Source: Elymus sibiricus (lineage: Eukaryota > Streptophyta > Magnoliopsida > Poales > Poaceae). Taken from it: a stretch of DNA of 64,000 nucleotides. Location: contig CM077667.1 of assembly GCA_039707655.1 (NCBI GenBank), positions 541,674,222-541,738,221 on the forward strand, read 5' to 3'. The position numbers were made by a program, and so were the translations under genes. Below the pieces are notes generated by a model, which did no database searches, had not been told where the DNA came from, and saw nothing but the letters and a program-made list of their open reading frames with translations. Within the stretch, counting starts at the first letter, position 1. Every line of letters starts with the position of its first letter. Below are positions 46,854 through 58,547 of this stretch, piece by piece.

Positions 46854-46888
46854 GCATCCCTAAGCTTAATTCATGCTCGTCCTCAAGT
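46854..46888 (-). other. Polypurine tract and end of Gypsy internal region
   Basis: On the minus strand GACGAGCATGAATTAAGCTT then AGGGATGC precedes the 3' LTR. The purine-rich end acts as polypurine tract. CACTA 2 is inserted 36 bases before the LTR. Confidence 0.55.
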
Positions 46889-47576
46889 CACTACTGCAGA
46901 GGTAACTAAAGCCCAGCAGTGGTGGGCAAGCCTCTCTGGGCCGCCCGCCACTGACCTCCCGCCACTTCTATAGTCTTAGCAGTGGCGGGCGCCCGCCCGC
47001 CATTGGTATGACCTTTGCAGTGGCGGGCTATTTCTTTTGCCTACCAGAGTTGTTAATCTCGTAGCAGTGGCGAGCAACCCTTCCAATGGTTGGCCTCACA
47101 AAACGCTCGCCACTGATCTGTGTAGCATGTGTGGTGGGCTCCGTTTAGCGCCCGCCACTGATTGTTATACCATGCTAGAGTAAAAAATGTTGTCGAGGCA
47201 GCATATAGTATGCTGCCACATTAGCGTTAGCTAATGCAAATAGGGGACATTGCTCAGTAAATGCGAGCAAATCAGGAATAAAACTAGCGGTGATAACTCG
47301 AAATAAAGAACGAAAAGTACATGCTCATCTAATATAGTATGTTGATCAAGTTGAACAACATAGAGCGCATGATGTCAAATATGTTTAGTCATGGTCTTCT
47401 TCGGTGTTATTATAGAATAGGTCGGACGACGAGCGGACCTCCTTGTTTATGATAGTCACGAACTTGACTTGTAGTTCTTCGAACACTGAGCCAACTTCGA
47501 CCGAAATGTTTTGTACTTCTTAACCCCATTTGAGGATTTTATCATCCAGATTTAACGTTTTCGCGGACCGTATGAA
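46889..47576. repeat. CACTA 2 left subterminal repeats and 3' noncoding
   Basis: At least six copies of GTGGCGGGC or CGCCACTG-like words in both orientations occur from 46910 to 47165. They are the probable binding sites for the element's DNA-binding protein. The rest is noncoding. Confidence 0.6.
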
Positions 47577-48421
47577 TTATTCCATGCGAATGCGGACGTA
47601 GAAGCCACAAGTCAGACTAGTCGGCGGTTGTTGCATACAAGATAGAGTATTCCATCTGAAGGCAATAATTTTCCTTCCACTTCCTTTGTAGTACTTTTCA
47701 GCCTTGTGGACTCCTGTAGTACTCCAATGGAAAAGACAGTCATCGAGAAGGTCCTTCAGGAGCAACCAGTCTTTTCTCGGGTTCTTCGTGGAATCCAGCA
47801 AGTAACAATGGCACCTTTGCGGTCTTAGCACTAGTATAACCCAATGGTTGTTGTGCAAAATAGAATAAACATACAACGATCATGAGAAAGTTACAAAATT
47901 TGAGAGATGAAAACATATATGAAGGAATATATAAGGTACTAAAGTGACAGCATAAAGCCAGATAAGGACATACATGGGTCTATATGGCACGAGGAGGAAG
48001 TTTTAAGCTTGTTCTGTTGCATGAAATCCAGAAGGTATCTCCCTGTGCACCGCCTCCCTTCCTCATTTTGTAGGTTTTCTTCATTCATGAGAAAAGGATC
48101 GGCAATGGCAACATCAGCCATATTCTTTCTTCTCATCTCAGTGGCTTGAAAAAGCGTCCATAGCCTCATTAGGCAACTTTCAAGACTATAGAATTTGAAC
48201 ATGTAGAAGATCTCTTTGAAATCTACATATATTTTGTCCTCGCTGAATTTTTTAAAGAAAGTATATCCCTTTGCCACCTTCGTAGTGTAATGTGTTGGAT
48301 TAATGATGGATCCTTGCTTCTTATTGGCTAGCTCTGAATCCACAATTTTGTCATGTAGAACCTTCATCTCAAGGCTAAGGTGCTCGTACACTTTATCTGA
48401 TACCATTCTCTGACCCGGCAT
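47577..48421 (-). pseudogene. CACTA 2 gene, 3' part: Ulp1-like cysteine protease domain
   Basis: Two minus-strand frames. 47939-48421 (160 codons) has YTFFKKFSEDKIYVDFKEIF and DPFLMNEENLQ and leads into the protease. 47577-47876 carries NNHWVILVLRPQRCHCYLLD (His and Asp of the C48 triad), then about 60 residues on a Gln-containing MQQPPTSLTCGFYV block with the Cys. This His-Asp-Gln-Cys order is that of Ulp1/SENP peptidases, which cleave SUMO-type conjugates. Such domains are known in some plant CACTA and Mutator elements. About 60 bases between the frames could be an intron. Activity is not implied. Confidence 0.7.
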
Positions 48422-48454
48422 GTAGACAAGTGATTTTGCATTGTCAGCACATTG

Positions 48455-49596
48455 TTAATATTCCAAGGAGTTCTTCGGTGCCTTCTTTACTAGTGGTCTA
48501 CCCTTTCCACCTGTGGTGGCAGAAGTGTTTTCCTTAGTATTCATTTTGGCACTCTTTAGATGTGTGTTTCTTTTTTTCACATGTTGGACGGAAACTGGCG
48601 GACAGGACATCGCTTCTTGGGACACCACATTCTTTAGTGTTGTTGGAGTAAACTTTGTTCTTTTGCAAGGTTGCGTATCGGGATGGGATGGTGGTGTCTC
48701 CTCATCTGCAGCATAATTAGGATTTTTTGATTCTTTAAACAAGTGCTTTTCTGTCACATCCTTTGCCGCTACGGGGTTGCAAAGACCTAGAAGAGATCTT
48801 CTAGGTGGCAGTCCAACGTCGTGGATGTTGGGAGATGGTGATGGATCTGCAATGTCGGGGATGGTAGGAGACAGTGTTCTGTTTGGGGATGGCTTTTTAA
48901 TTACGATATGCATTGAAGGCCACTTGAGGTAACCAACAAAGCATTCCGAAAGGGGCTGTGGCTCATCACCCTCTTCCATAATGTTGTGTGGCAGAATAAA
49001 ACTGTAGTATTGTGGGAATACCCTAAGCAGACAAACCTTCTGCACATTCTCATCTAATTTTTTGTTGTGCATGTCATTTTCTATAGAGACTATAGCTTTT
49101 GCAACCTCCAACAAGTCACCACTATTACCCACCTTAGCTAGGAGAGTGCAAGGAATTTGTTCCTGCAACGAATGTGGTGACACACCATGACCGTCCATGA
49201 CATTACTGGTCGGGAGGCTTTTGATCTTTGTGGGAGCAAAGGGGCGGCAGCGTATGGGTATCCATCGTTTCTAGCGTATTTGTCGAACCTTTGGACTGAA
49301 TATGCTTTGGAATCTCTGCCGGAAAATCAGGTAAGAGTTCCTTCAACCTTTTGTTGACTAACTGATCAATTTTGTCTTTGTCCATTCTTTGTTTTTCTGA
49401 CCTAGTCATCCTTTTCTTGGGGGGATAGTAGGCATCCCAGAAAGTACTGCCAGCACGAGCTTACGACCTCTTGTGGGATCTCTCTTCCTTTGGAGGGCAT
49501 GCAGAATTTGGTCGGATGACCACCATTGGGCATCCGGCGACTCTTCAGAGCATGGTGTGTTTTGGGTAAAAAATGCCTGCATGAAGAAACTAACAT
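48455..49596 (-). pseudogene. CACTA 2 gene, middle part
   Basis: Minus-strand frames that connect the transposase-like and protease-like parts. 49203-49596 contains RMTRSEKQRMDKDKIDQLVN and a Lys/Glu-rich helix. 48455-49198 (247 codons) contains KAIVSIENDMHNKKLDENVQ, SECFVGYLKWPSMHIVIKKP and a Pro/Ser-rich stretch ending in a basic tail. A frame change lies at about 49200. The layout (helical part, low-complexity linker, then protease) is that of the TNPA-like second gene of plant CACTA elements. I cannot assign individual functions. Confidence 0.55.
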
Positions 49597-49689
49597 CGTT
49601 TATAAACTGCTCCTAAACATATATGATGGAAAGTGTGGTTGTATAGGCTAATTATGTAACGCTCTTTTAGCCGCTTTCGCCACCTCAGG

Positions 49690-50628
49690 GTCCTCGAAGT
49701 AGTACAATCCAGTTTCTTTATTAAGAACCGCTAGAGATCAAAAATATTTCTTGGCACACGGGTCCCGGATATTACTGAATGGTGTCGGTTGACCTTGTGA
49801 AGAAAACATAGCATCATGCTTATCCGGGGTTGGTTGCTTCCTTTCATAACCACGGGTGCCTAGATGGTGGTTCCCTACCATTTGGCTTCGGAGCTTCGCA
49901 AACTTCTCTTTGTCCTGCTTGTATGCATCTGAGTCTCGGTAATCAAGGAACTCCTTCCATTCATCATTGGTGGTAGTAGGATATAGCTTTTTGATTTCCT
50001 CTAAAATATACACGTCGTCCAGTAGCTTGTTTGCACGATATCTATTACTACTCAAGGCCTTAGTGAACACGCGCATGGCATTGATTTCTGCAAGTGCATT
50101 GTCTCAGTCGTTGAACTTGAAAATATATCTCATCTTTCCTAACAGGAGGTTTGACCAGTGTTTGTTTCTAGGCCCCCTTAAGCATCTAACATTGATGCCA
50201 CAGTTTTCCCGGGCGATGGCACCTAGGACGTTAACCCATTTCGTTGCATTCTTGCTCGGACTAATGGGTCTCCCTTCTGTGTTAATCTGTTTTATTACGT
50301 AGGTTGTTGTAAGCACCTTATTCTGTGACTTACGCTTATGTGGCTAACTTTCCAAATCAGTTTCTGCACCATTGAGGTCTCCTTCCTCTTCAGCATCATC
50401 CAACTCTTGTTTGAAATGTTGGCCATCTTGTAGTTCTTGAGCACCATCATCGGAATATCCATCCCCACCACCTTGCACTTCCTCTTCAGCAGTATGTGAA
50501 TCTTCTTCCCCATATATCCCTCCATCTCCTGCATGATCGATATCCTCGTGAAACTCATAAGCATATTTTGGCTCATCCTGTAGGGAAGTCGAAGCCTCAC
50601 TCCGAGACCGTGTATGTCTTGCCATCTT
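49690..50628 (-). pseudogene. CACTA 2 gene, 5' part: Transposase_24-like
   Basis: Starts MARHTRSRSEASTSLQDE at about 50625 with an acidic N-terminal region (many Asp, Glu, Gly). After a stop near 50344 it reads through GRPISPSKNATKWVNVLGAI and RCLRGPRNKHWSNLL, and after another stop near 50103 gives LYPTTTNDEWKEFLDYRDSD and KFAKLRSQMVGNHHLGTRGY. The last block is the core of the plant transposase family seen in Ptta/En/Spm elements (PF03004), a DNA-binding component of CACTA transposition. Three in-frame stops make it a pseudogene. Confidence 0.7.
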
Positions 50629-51890
50629 TTATCTGGAAAATGAAGATTGCATCCATAATGAGTAAAAAAAGAATTACAAATTAATAAAAAAGTTGGCAAC
50701 ATGAGTGCTAAAAAGAGACATATTAAGTGCTAGCAACTCGACGAAATGGAAATGAATCAACATTTCATCAAAACTTTGGCACTCTTTTCTATTCCCTTTA
50801 AAAGAAGACAACGAACCGCAATGAAATTCACCACCGGGAATCGGCATTTTATAAAAAAAAATGGCATATCCATTGCTAAAAAATGGACGTATTGAATGCC
50901 AGAAATTTGACGAAATGGAAGTGAATCAACATTTCATCAAAACTTTAGCAATCTTTTCTATTCCCTTTAAATTAAACCATGAGCATCGACATATAGCACA
51001 AGAAATTGTATCATATTCATCCATCATAGTACAACATCACATGAGCACGAACGTAGCACAAGCAAAGAATTGAAATAATCTAAACTCAATGAACATATAT
51101 AGAAGAAGTAGTGAGTTCAAGCAACCGAGGACAGCGGTGTGTAGATGGCCGAGGAGCCGTTGGTGCGGGCGGAGGCGCGCCAGATGGGTATCTGGAGATG
51201 GCCGAAGGTCACCGACGGAGAGGGGTCGATGGAGAGAGCCGAGGAGCAGGGGCCGCTGAGGGCGCGCGGACCGCCATTGGGTGGAGGTGGAAGACGGATG
51301 GGGTGGCGGAGCGTGCGGGGAGGGGGGTCAGGTGGCGGCGGCACGTGGTACCAGCATGTGCGGCTAGCGGCAACGCACTGTGCTGGCGCGTGCGGGGCGG
51401 TGGGTCGTGGTAGCGTTCGGGGGGATGTGGGGGAGCTCAGTACCGTGAATTGGGTGGGCGGGGATTAGATGTGGACGTAATTTTTGGCCTACACCGTGTA
51501 CAAGTTTAAATTTTTTGTTGCAGTGGCGGGTACGGCTAAGTGCCCGCTACAAGTGTTTGAAACAGCAGTGGTGAGCACTACGCACCACCCGCCACAGCTA
51601 TATTCTGTCAAAACTGAGCCCCCGGCAAGGATAACCAGTGGAGGTTGCCCTTCAGGCTCGCCATTGCTCGGCCAACTAACTTTGGCGGGCGGTAGGCCAC
51701 GCCCCTCACTGATGGATTAGTCATCCAAGTCCTATCCAAGAGATTCTATCTGTTACGTGTAATAGAAATTGCCTGCCACAGTTACGCCCTTAGTTGTGGT
51801 GGGTGGTTTTTGTTACTCGCCATGGCTAGTTTTCAACACAGAGCACCCACCAATAGCTGGGGTTCACCCATAAGCCATTTCCTAGTAGCG
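50629..51890. other. CACTA 2 5' noncoding and right subterminal region
   Basis: Upstream of the transposase-like start. 50640-51110 is AT-rich and contains an imperfect direct repeat of about 100 bases (GACGAAATGG...CATTTCATCAAAACTTT at about 50738-50790 and 50908-50960). 51115-51470 is GC-rich and probably the promoter or 5' exon. 51520-51850 holds subterminal GGCGGG / CCCGCCAC repeats. Confidence 0.55.
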
Positions 51891-51893
51891 AGT

Positions 51894-54800
51894 AGGTAAA
51901 TGATAAAAACTCAATTTTTTATGTGTCATGCTACCCAACATGTAAGTAATTGATATCAACATAATAATATCCATGAACATGAGAGGCATAATCATTACTT
52001 TTTCAAAATATATGATCCTTAAAGAATGTTATTCCCTACTCATTTTATCATATTAGCATGGCATGACTTCATCTTCACCGCAGAAGTATAAATCATGAGC
52101 ACCACGGTGTCAAACCAGGAAATTGGATCACACTTCTAACACGCTTCAGCATTTTCAACTCCACTCAATACATGAGCATGAACCATGGATATAGCATATA
52201 GGTAGAATAGAGTATGATGGTAAAGATCAAACGAGTCAAAAAAGGGAAAGAAAATCTTGCATCAACTAGGAAGATCAACGGGCTATGGAGATACCCATCA
52301 ATCGATATCAATGAGAGGAGTAGGCATCGCCATGCAACGGATGCACTAGATCTATAAGTGTACGAAAGCTCAAATAAAACTAAGTGGGTGTGCACCCACT
52401 TGCTTTCTCATGAAGACCTCAAGCATTTGAGGAATATACAAGCCAAGTTATATAATGAAAAATTCCCATTAGCATATGAAAATGACAACTCGGGAGACTC
52501 TCTATATGAAGAACATGGTGCTACTTTGAAGCACAAGTGTGGAGAAAACATAGCAACATTGCCCCTTCTCTCTTTTCTCTCATTTTTTCCATTGTGGGCT
52601 ATTTCTTTCATTTTTTTGGCCTCCCTCATTCTCTTTTTTCCTTTTTTCGTCTGGAGTCTCATCCCGACTTGTGGGGGAATCATAGTCTCCATCATCCTTT
52701 CCTCACTGGGACAATGCTAATAATGATGATCATCACACTTTTATTTACTTACAACTAGATAAAGATATACAAAATTACTCTATATGAATGCCTCTGGCAG
52801 TGTACCAGGATGTGCAATGACCTAGCGTAACATGTAGATAATGATGAACATTGGCTTTGTCACAAATACTATGTCAGCTCTATATGATCATGAAAAGTAA
52901 TATAATGATGAACACACAAGTCATGTGACAGAACAGTGGAAGTTGCATGGCAATATATCTCGGAATGGCTATGGAAATGCCATAATAGGTAGGTGTGGTG
53001 GCTGTTTTGAGGAAGATATAAGGAGGGTGATGTGTGATGGAGCATATCATATCACGGGGTTTGGATGCACCGACGAAGATTGCACTGACTCTCGAGGTGA
53101 GAATGGGCAATGCATGGTATCGAAGAGGCTAGCAAATTGCGGAAAGGTGAGAGTGCGTATATCCATGGATTCACATTAGTCATAAAGGATTCATATACTT
53201 ATTATAAAGCCTTATTAGCCCTGTCGAAGCAAAGCACTACTGCATGCCCCTAGGAAGGAGGTTGGTAGGAGTTAATCATCGCGTGCCCCCGATTTGAACA
53301 ACACGATAGGATTTCATTCAGACATAAAAATGCTCACACCTCATCACCATGCCATAACCAATATTTAGATGAGAAGTAAATAGCAAGCTTTAATACTGAT
53401 ATTCCTACTAACCAATTATCATGAACCCATATCATTTCATATTACTACATCAATATAATTAAACCACACGTCTCTTATTTTGGTGAGCTACATTAAAGTT
53501 TTTATTATATCCTCCTTGAATACCTATCCTTTTTAGACTAGCCTTATAACTCGTGCACATTACCATTTCTATTTATTAAACTCCCAAAAATATTTAAGTG
53601 AAGCATGAGAGTGCAATTATTTCTCTAAAATATTGCCATCGTCACGCTCTAAAAGATATAAGTGAAGCACTAGAGCAACTGGCTAGCTCAAAAGATATAA
53701 GTGAAGCACATAGAGTATTCTAACCAATTATGATGAACATGTGTCGCTCTCTAAAGTGTGTGTCCAGCAAACAATGATTGTGGCAAACTAAATGAAAAGT
53801 AAACTATAATACACGATGCTCCAAGCAAAACTCATATCATGTGATGAATAAAAATATAGCTCCAAGTGACATACCGATAGAATGGAGATGAAAGAGAGGA
53901 TGCCATCGGGGGCATCCCCAAGCTTAGATGCTTGGGTCTTCCTTGAATATTTCTTCATCCATCGTTGGCTCACACAAAACTTGAAAACTTTAGTACACAA
54001 AACTCAACAGAAACCTCGTGAGATATGTTAGTATAATAGGTAAATAATAAACTTTAATTGTTGTTGTAAATTGATTCATATTTAATTATTTCATAAGGTA
54101 CTTTATTCTAACTTATCCATGACTTATACCCCCCCCCCCCCCCGAGATAATCCATAGCATCATCAAAACAAGCAAACTATGCAAGCAAAAAACAGAATAT
54201 GTCTAAAACAGAATAGTGTGTAATGATCAGAACCAAAACCAAAATTCTCTAACTCCGAAAATTCTTAAAATTAGAAAAAACTGAACAATTTGTGGAGAAA
54301 TAATGTGTAAAAGTTTCATGAATTTATCGCGTTCCAGTAAAAAATGAAAAATCATGTACTGGGCACAACAAAATCTGTTTGTGCACCTTAACAATTCTAC
54401 TATCATCCAAATCAATCCCAAAGGCTTTACTTGGCACAAATACTAATTAAAACATAAAAACACAATCATTAAAGTAGAAATAATCATGTAAACACACCAA
54501 AACATAAAGTAAAAAACAAAAATTTAAGATAACTATTGGATTGCCTCCCAACAAGCGCTATTGTTTTATGCCCCTAGCTAGGCATAATGCATAGTATCAA
54601 GTGTTGTCATTCTTCAAATCCAACTCCTCAATAATGCAACGATGCTTCCTAGGAAATTTAGAATACAATTTATTATCAATGAAGTTGGGGTGCGTAATAA
54701 TCATTTTAAGATCTTCATTCCTTTTACTAGATGTGGCACTTGTATTCTTAGGAACATACATAAACTTGGGATTCTTATTAAGATGAGTCCTATAAATAGT

Positions 54801-55455
54801 TTAAGCGGAAAAAAAGCGGAACCCATTTTATTAATGATTTATTCCAACTTATCAATTCTGGAACGACTTTATCCTAAATGTTCACTAATCTTTGGTTCAC
54901 TATCTTTTAGCATCTTTAGAACAATTCCTACTTTTGAACCAAATTGATTGACTTGATTATGGACCTTTTTGTCTAGATTTTCAATGTGATGCACGGTAGG
55001 CATTTTATTCTCTACATCATCTAGCCTACACATAACATCTTCCATTGTCAATATGGTTTCATTAATAATGATAGGAAGTGATCCTACTAAATTTTCCATG
55101 ACATTGAAAGCATCCAAAGTGTGACTCATCAAGAAATTACCACGGTAATAGTGTCAAGCCCAAATCTATACCAGGCAGTAACACCCACATAAAAATTACG
55201 AAGCAAAATAGTAGTGGATTGCCTATGAGTTGATATATTTTGAGCATCGCAAATTCTATACCAAGCTTCTTTTAAATTTTCTCCTTCCCTTTGTTTAAAA
55301 GTAAGCATTTCATTCTCGGGAGTACACGGAACAAGTAACTAACAAGCAAATAGAAATATTTTTGTGTTTTTGATATTTTTAAGCAAGCAAATAAAAAGTA
55401 GAACGATTGAATGACAATTTGTGTGAAGAAACCCGATGAGAATTTTAAGATGTCA
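51894..55455 (-). other. Internal region of the non-autonomous Gypsy
   Basis: About 3.5 kb of AT-rich sequence continuing the Gypsy internal domain after CACTA 2. Apart from a gag-like fragment (54869-55132) I see no retroviral domain on either strand. It includes a 15-base C run (54129-54143). The Phe/Leu-rich frame at 52358-52720 reflects T-rich DNA. Confidence 0.65.
54869..55132 (-). pseudogene. Gag-like fragment of the non-autonomous Gypsy
   Basis: An 87-codon minus-strand frame beginning MMSHTLDAFNVMENLVGSLP and containing a helical MEDVMCRLDDVENKMP segment. Its place shortly after the primer site fits the gag start of Sabrina/WHAM-like elements, whose gag N-termini are helical. The frame ends without a zinc knuckle. 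It probably is a residual gag piece; homology is not certain. Confidence 0.4.
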
Positions 55456-55472
55456 CCCCGGCAACAGCGCCA
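55456..55472 (-). other. Primer binding site of the non-autonomous Gypsy
   Basis: TGGCGCTGTTGCCGGGG on the minus strand, a few bases inside the 5' LTR end, close to the TGGCGCCGTTGCCGGGG typical of abundant Triticeae Gypsy elements. It fixes the minus orientation. Confidence 0.75.
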
Positions 55473-55483
55473 GAAATTCTTTC

Positions 55484-58400
55484 TACTACTTGTGAGTTGC
55501 GTTGGGTTTTTTTCCCAAAGAGGAAGGGTGAAGCAATATAGGAGCGGTAAGTATTTCCCTGAGTGAGAACCAAGGTTATCGTACCAGTAGGAGAATCACG
55601 ACAAACTCTCGTCGTCAGCACCTACGCACCCAAAATCAAACACTTGCACCCAACGCAGGCAAGAGGGTTGTCAAGCCCCTTGTAACGTTACTTGCAAGGA
55701 TTATTTCTGATAGAGAAAGATGGTAAAAATATAAAAAGTAAAACAAGTAATAATGGAAACAAGGTATTTTTAGAGTTTTAATAAATATGTTTAAGTAGAC
55801 CCGGGGTCCATAGGTTTCGCTAGAGGCTTCTCTCCTGAATAGCATACGGTGGGTAAACAAATTATTGTTGGGCAATTGAGAGAATAGAGCATAGTTATGA
55901 CATGTTATTCACGTCAATGATCATGTATATAGGCATCACGTCCATAAACAAATAGACCGAAATGATCCTGCATCTGCTACTATTACTCCACTTCGAGAGT
56001 GCTTCTACGCTTGCCTCTCTAGGTATTAAGTTCATGATAAATAGAGTAATGCTTGCAGCAAGAAAACATGATGTAGACAAAGTAACTCAAGCAATATGAA
56101 TAGAACTTGTCATTTTATACATAGTGGCAACAATAGAAATACATGTCTTGTCCCTTTCGGTCACTGGGATATAGAGGACCGCAAGATTGAACCCATAACA
56201 ATGCACCACTCTCACTGAAGATAAATCAATCTAGTTGGCCAAACCAAATGGATAGATCGGAGATAAATACAAAGATATAACAATCATGCATAATAGAATT
56301 CAGAAAAGACTCAATTACTTTCAATGAATAATCTGATCATAAACCCACATTTCATCGGATCCCAACAAATGCACCTGATACGTCCATTTTGAATCATGAA
56401 TTCTTATTGTTATTTATGTTATTATTGTCCATTATTCCTCATTATGATACAATTCTTCTTCCTTTTCTCTCTAAATATGCAAGGTACATAACAAAAAGGG
56501 AAATCACTGGAAACTGGAATTCTGGACCTGAAAACCAAGAAAATGGCAAAAAAAATCACTGGACTCCAAATGACCTGAAACTTCACGGAGATTTTTTCTG
56601 CAATATATAAGAATTATTGGGCCAAAAATATACCAGAGGGGGGCCACCTACTAGCCACAAGCCAACAGGGCCTGCCCACCCCCCCCCCCCCCCGGGGGGG
56701 GCTTGCCCTGTTGCCTTGTGGGGCCCCAGCAGGTCTCCCGACCCCCCCCCCTCTTCTCCTATATGGTGTGTTTTACCCTAGAAGAAATCTTAAGGATACT
56801 TTCAGGACGAAGCTCCGCCGCCTCGAGGCGGAAACCAGGGCAGAGGCCCTTTTGCACTCCGGCAGGTTGATTTTGCCGGGGAAACTTCCCTCCGGGAGGG
56901 GGAGATCGAAGCCATCGTCATCATCAACGCTTCCTCCTTCATGGGAGGACCAATCTTCATTAACATCTTCACCAGCACCATCTCATCTCAAACCCTAGTT
57001 CATCTCTTGTATTCAATCTTTGTCTCAAAACCTCAGATTGGTACCTATGGGTTACTAGTAGTGTTGATTATAGCTCATAGTTGATGCTTGTTAGTTTACG
57101 TGGTGGAAGATATTATACTCAGATCCTTGATCTCCATTATTACACCTATGATCTTGAACATGTTGATGATGTGTGATTAGTTACTTTTGTTCCTGAGGAC
57201 ATGAGAGAAGTCTTATTATAAGTAATCATGTGAAGTTGGTATTCATTCGATATTTTGATGATGTGTATGGTGTTGCTTCTCTTAGTGGTATCGTGTGAAC
57301 ATTGACTACACGACACTTCACCATGTTATGGGCCTAAGGGAAGGCATTGTGGAGTAACAAGTAGATGATGGGTTGTGAGAGTGACAGAATCTTAAACCCT
57401 AGTTTATGCGTTGCTTCATAAGGGGCTGATTTGGATCCACACGTTTCATGATATGGTTAGATTTATCTTAATTCTTCTTTCGTAGTTGCGGATGCATGAG
57501 AGAGGGGGTAATCATAAGTAGGTTGTTTGTTCAAGTAAGAACAGCACCTTAGCACCGGTCCACCCACATATCAAATTATCAAAGTAACGAACGTGAATCA
57601 ACTCAGCATGATGAACATGACTAGATAGAAATTCTCATGTGTCCTCGAGAGCGCTTGCTTAATATAAGAGTACTTTCAGGCATGTCCTTTTCTACAAAAA
57701 TGATTGGGCTACCTTGTTGCACCTTTGTTACTATTTCTACTTGTCACTTGTTACAAATTACCTATCACTGTTACTTGCAGCACATGCAGAGAATACCTTA
57801 CTGAAAACTGTTTATCATTTCCTTCTGCTCCTCATTGGGTTCGACACTCTTACTAATCGAAAGGACTACGATTGATCCCCTATACTTATGGGTCATCAAC
57901 ACTGCAAAAAACGATTACATCGAATAGATCACCGCGGGAATCGCGGCAAACATGGTATTGACGATCATAGAGAGAGAAGAAGCCATATAGGTACTAGCTA
58001 TGGACCCGCAGGTCTGTGGTGGACTACACACACATCATTATGGAGGCAGCAAGGTTGATGTAGACGGCCTCTATGATCGATTCCCCCTCCAGCATTGCAC
58101 TGGAAAAGATCTCCAGATGGGATCGCGGCGAACCAGAGACTTGCGGCGGCGGGAAATTGCTTTTGGTTTCTCTCTGGTGTTTTCAGAATATTTTAGAATT
58201 TATAGAAGTGGAATTTGGTCAGGGGGGCTTGCGAGGGGGCCACAACCCCCGTGCGACTTTCGGCCTCCTCCCAAAGCTTGACGCCTCCTAGTGCGGCTTC
58301 CGGCCTCCTCCCAAAGCTTCGTGGGTCCAAAGTTGTACAGAAAAAATCACCAAAAAGTTTCATCATGTTTGGACTCTGATTGGTATTGATTTTCTGCAAA

Positions 58401-58547
58401 AGTCAAAAACACGCAAAAAACAGGAACTGACACTCGGCATTGAGTTAATAGGTTAGTCCCAAAACATGATAAAATAGCATATCCAAGATTGATAATATAA
58501 TAGCATGAAACAATAAAAAATTATAGATACGTTGAAGACGTATATCA
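55484..58547 (-). mobile_element. 5' LTR of the non-autonomous Gypsy, split by a solo LTR
   Basis: Minus orientation: starts TGATATACGTCTTCAACG at 58547. It aligns with 45303-46853 on both sides of the insertion 56376-57898; without that insert it is about 1.54 kb. A 27-base block GTGCG(A/G)CTTTCGGCCTCCTC... is duplicated at 58249-58318 only in this copy. Confidence 0.85.
56376..57898 (+). mobile_element. Solo LTR, Gypsy (Sabrina/WHAM-like)
   Basis: 1523 bp from TGATACGTCCATTTTG to TACTTATGGGTCATCA, with no internal region. It sits inside another LTR; the host sequence reads CCCAACAAATGCACC before it and ACACTGCAAAAAA after it, matching an unbroken stretch at 46178-46195 in the partner LTR. 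The 5 bp flanks GCACC and ACACT differ by two transitions, so the TSD is only probable. A C15-G8 run lies at 56679-56701. Confidence 0.8.

Larger units (their letters stand above)
46889..51890 (-). mobile_element. CACTA element 2
   Basis: 5002 bp. Left end CACTACTGCAGAGG; right end, reverse-complemented, CGCTACTAGGAAATGG (one A to G change in CACTACT). TSD AGT at 46886-46888 and 51891-51893. Subterminal AGTGGCGGGC / CCCGCCACTG repeats at both ends (46910-47165, 51520-51850) match those of CACTA 1, so the two belong to one family. A decayed gene on the minus strand encodes a plant transposase (Transposase_24-like) and a Ulp1-like protease; no TNPD-type transposase is seen. Confidence 0.88.
45303..58547 (-). 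mobile_element. Non-autonomous Gypsy element (LARD-like), minus strand
   Basis: LTRs at 45303-46853 and 55484-58547 (the latter enlarged by a solo LTR). Perfect 5 bp TSD TTGAT at 45298-45302 and 58548-58552, and the old-Gypsy protease reading joins across it (PITFDHQY then QPIGVHN). After subtracting CACTA 2 the internal region is about 3.6 kb and contains only a short gag-like fragment, no RT or integrase. LTR ends resemble the Sabrina/WHAM group. It depended on another element for its enzymes. Confidence 0.88.

Noticed and set aside
52358..52720. 120-codon hydrophobic frame resembling a membrane protein
   Set aside because: T-rich DNA in the interior of a non-autonomous Gypsy gives Phe/Leu-rich translations by composition alone.
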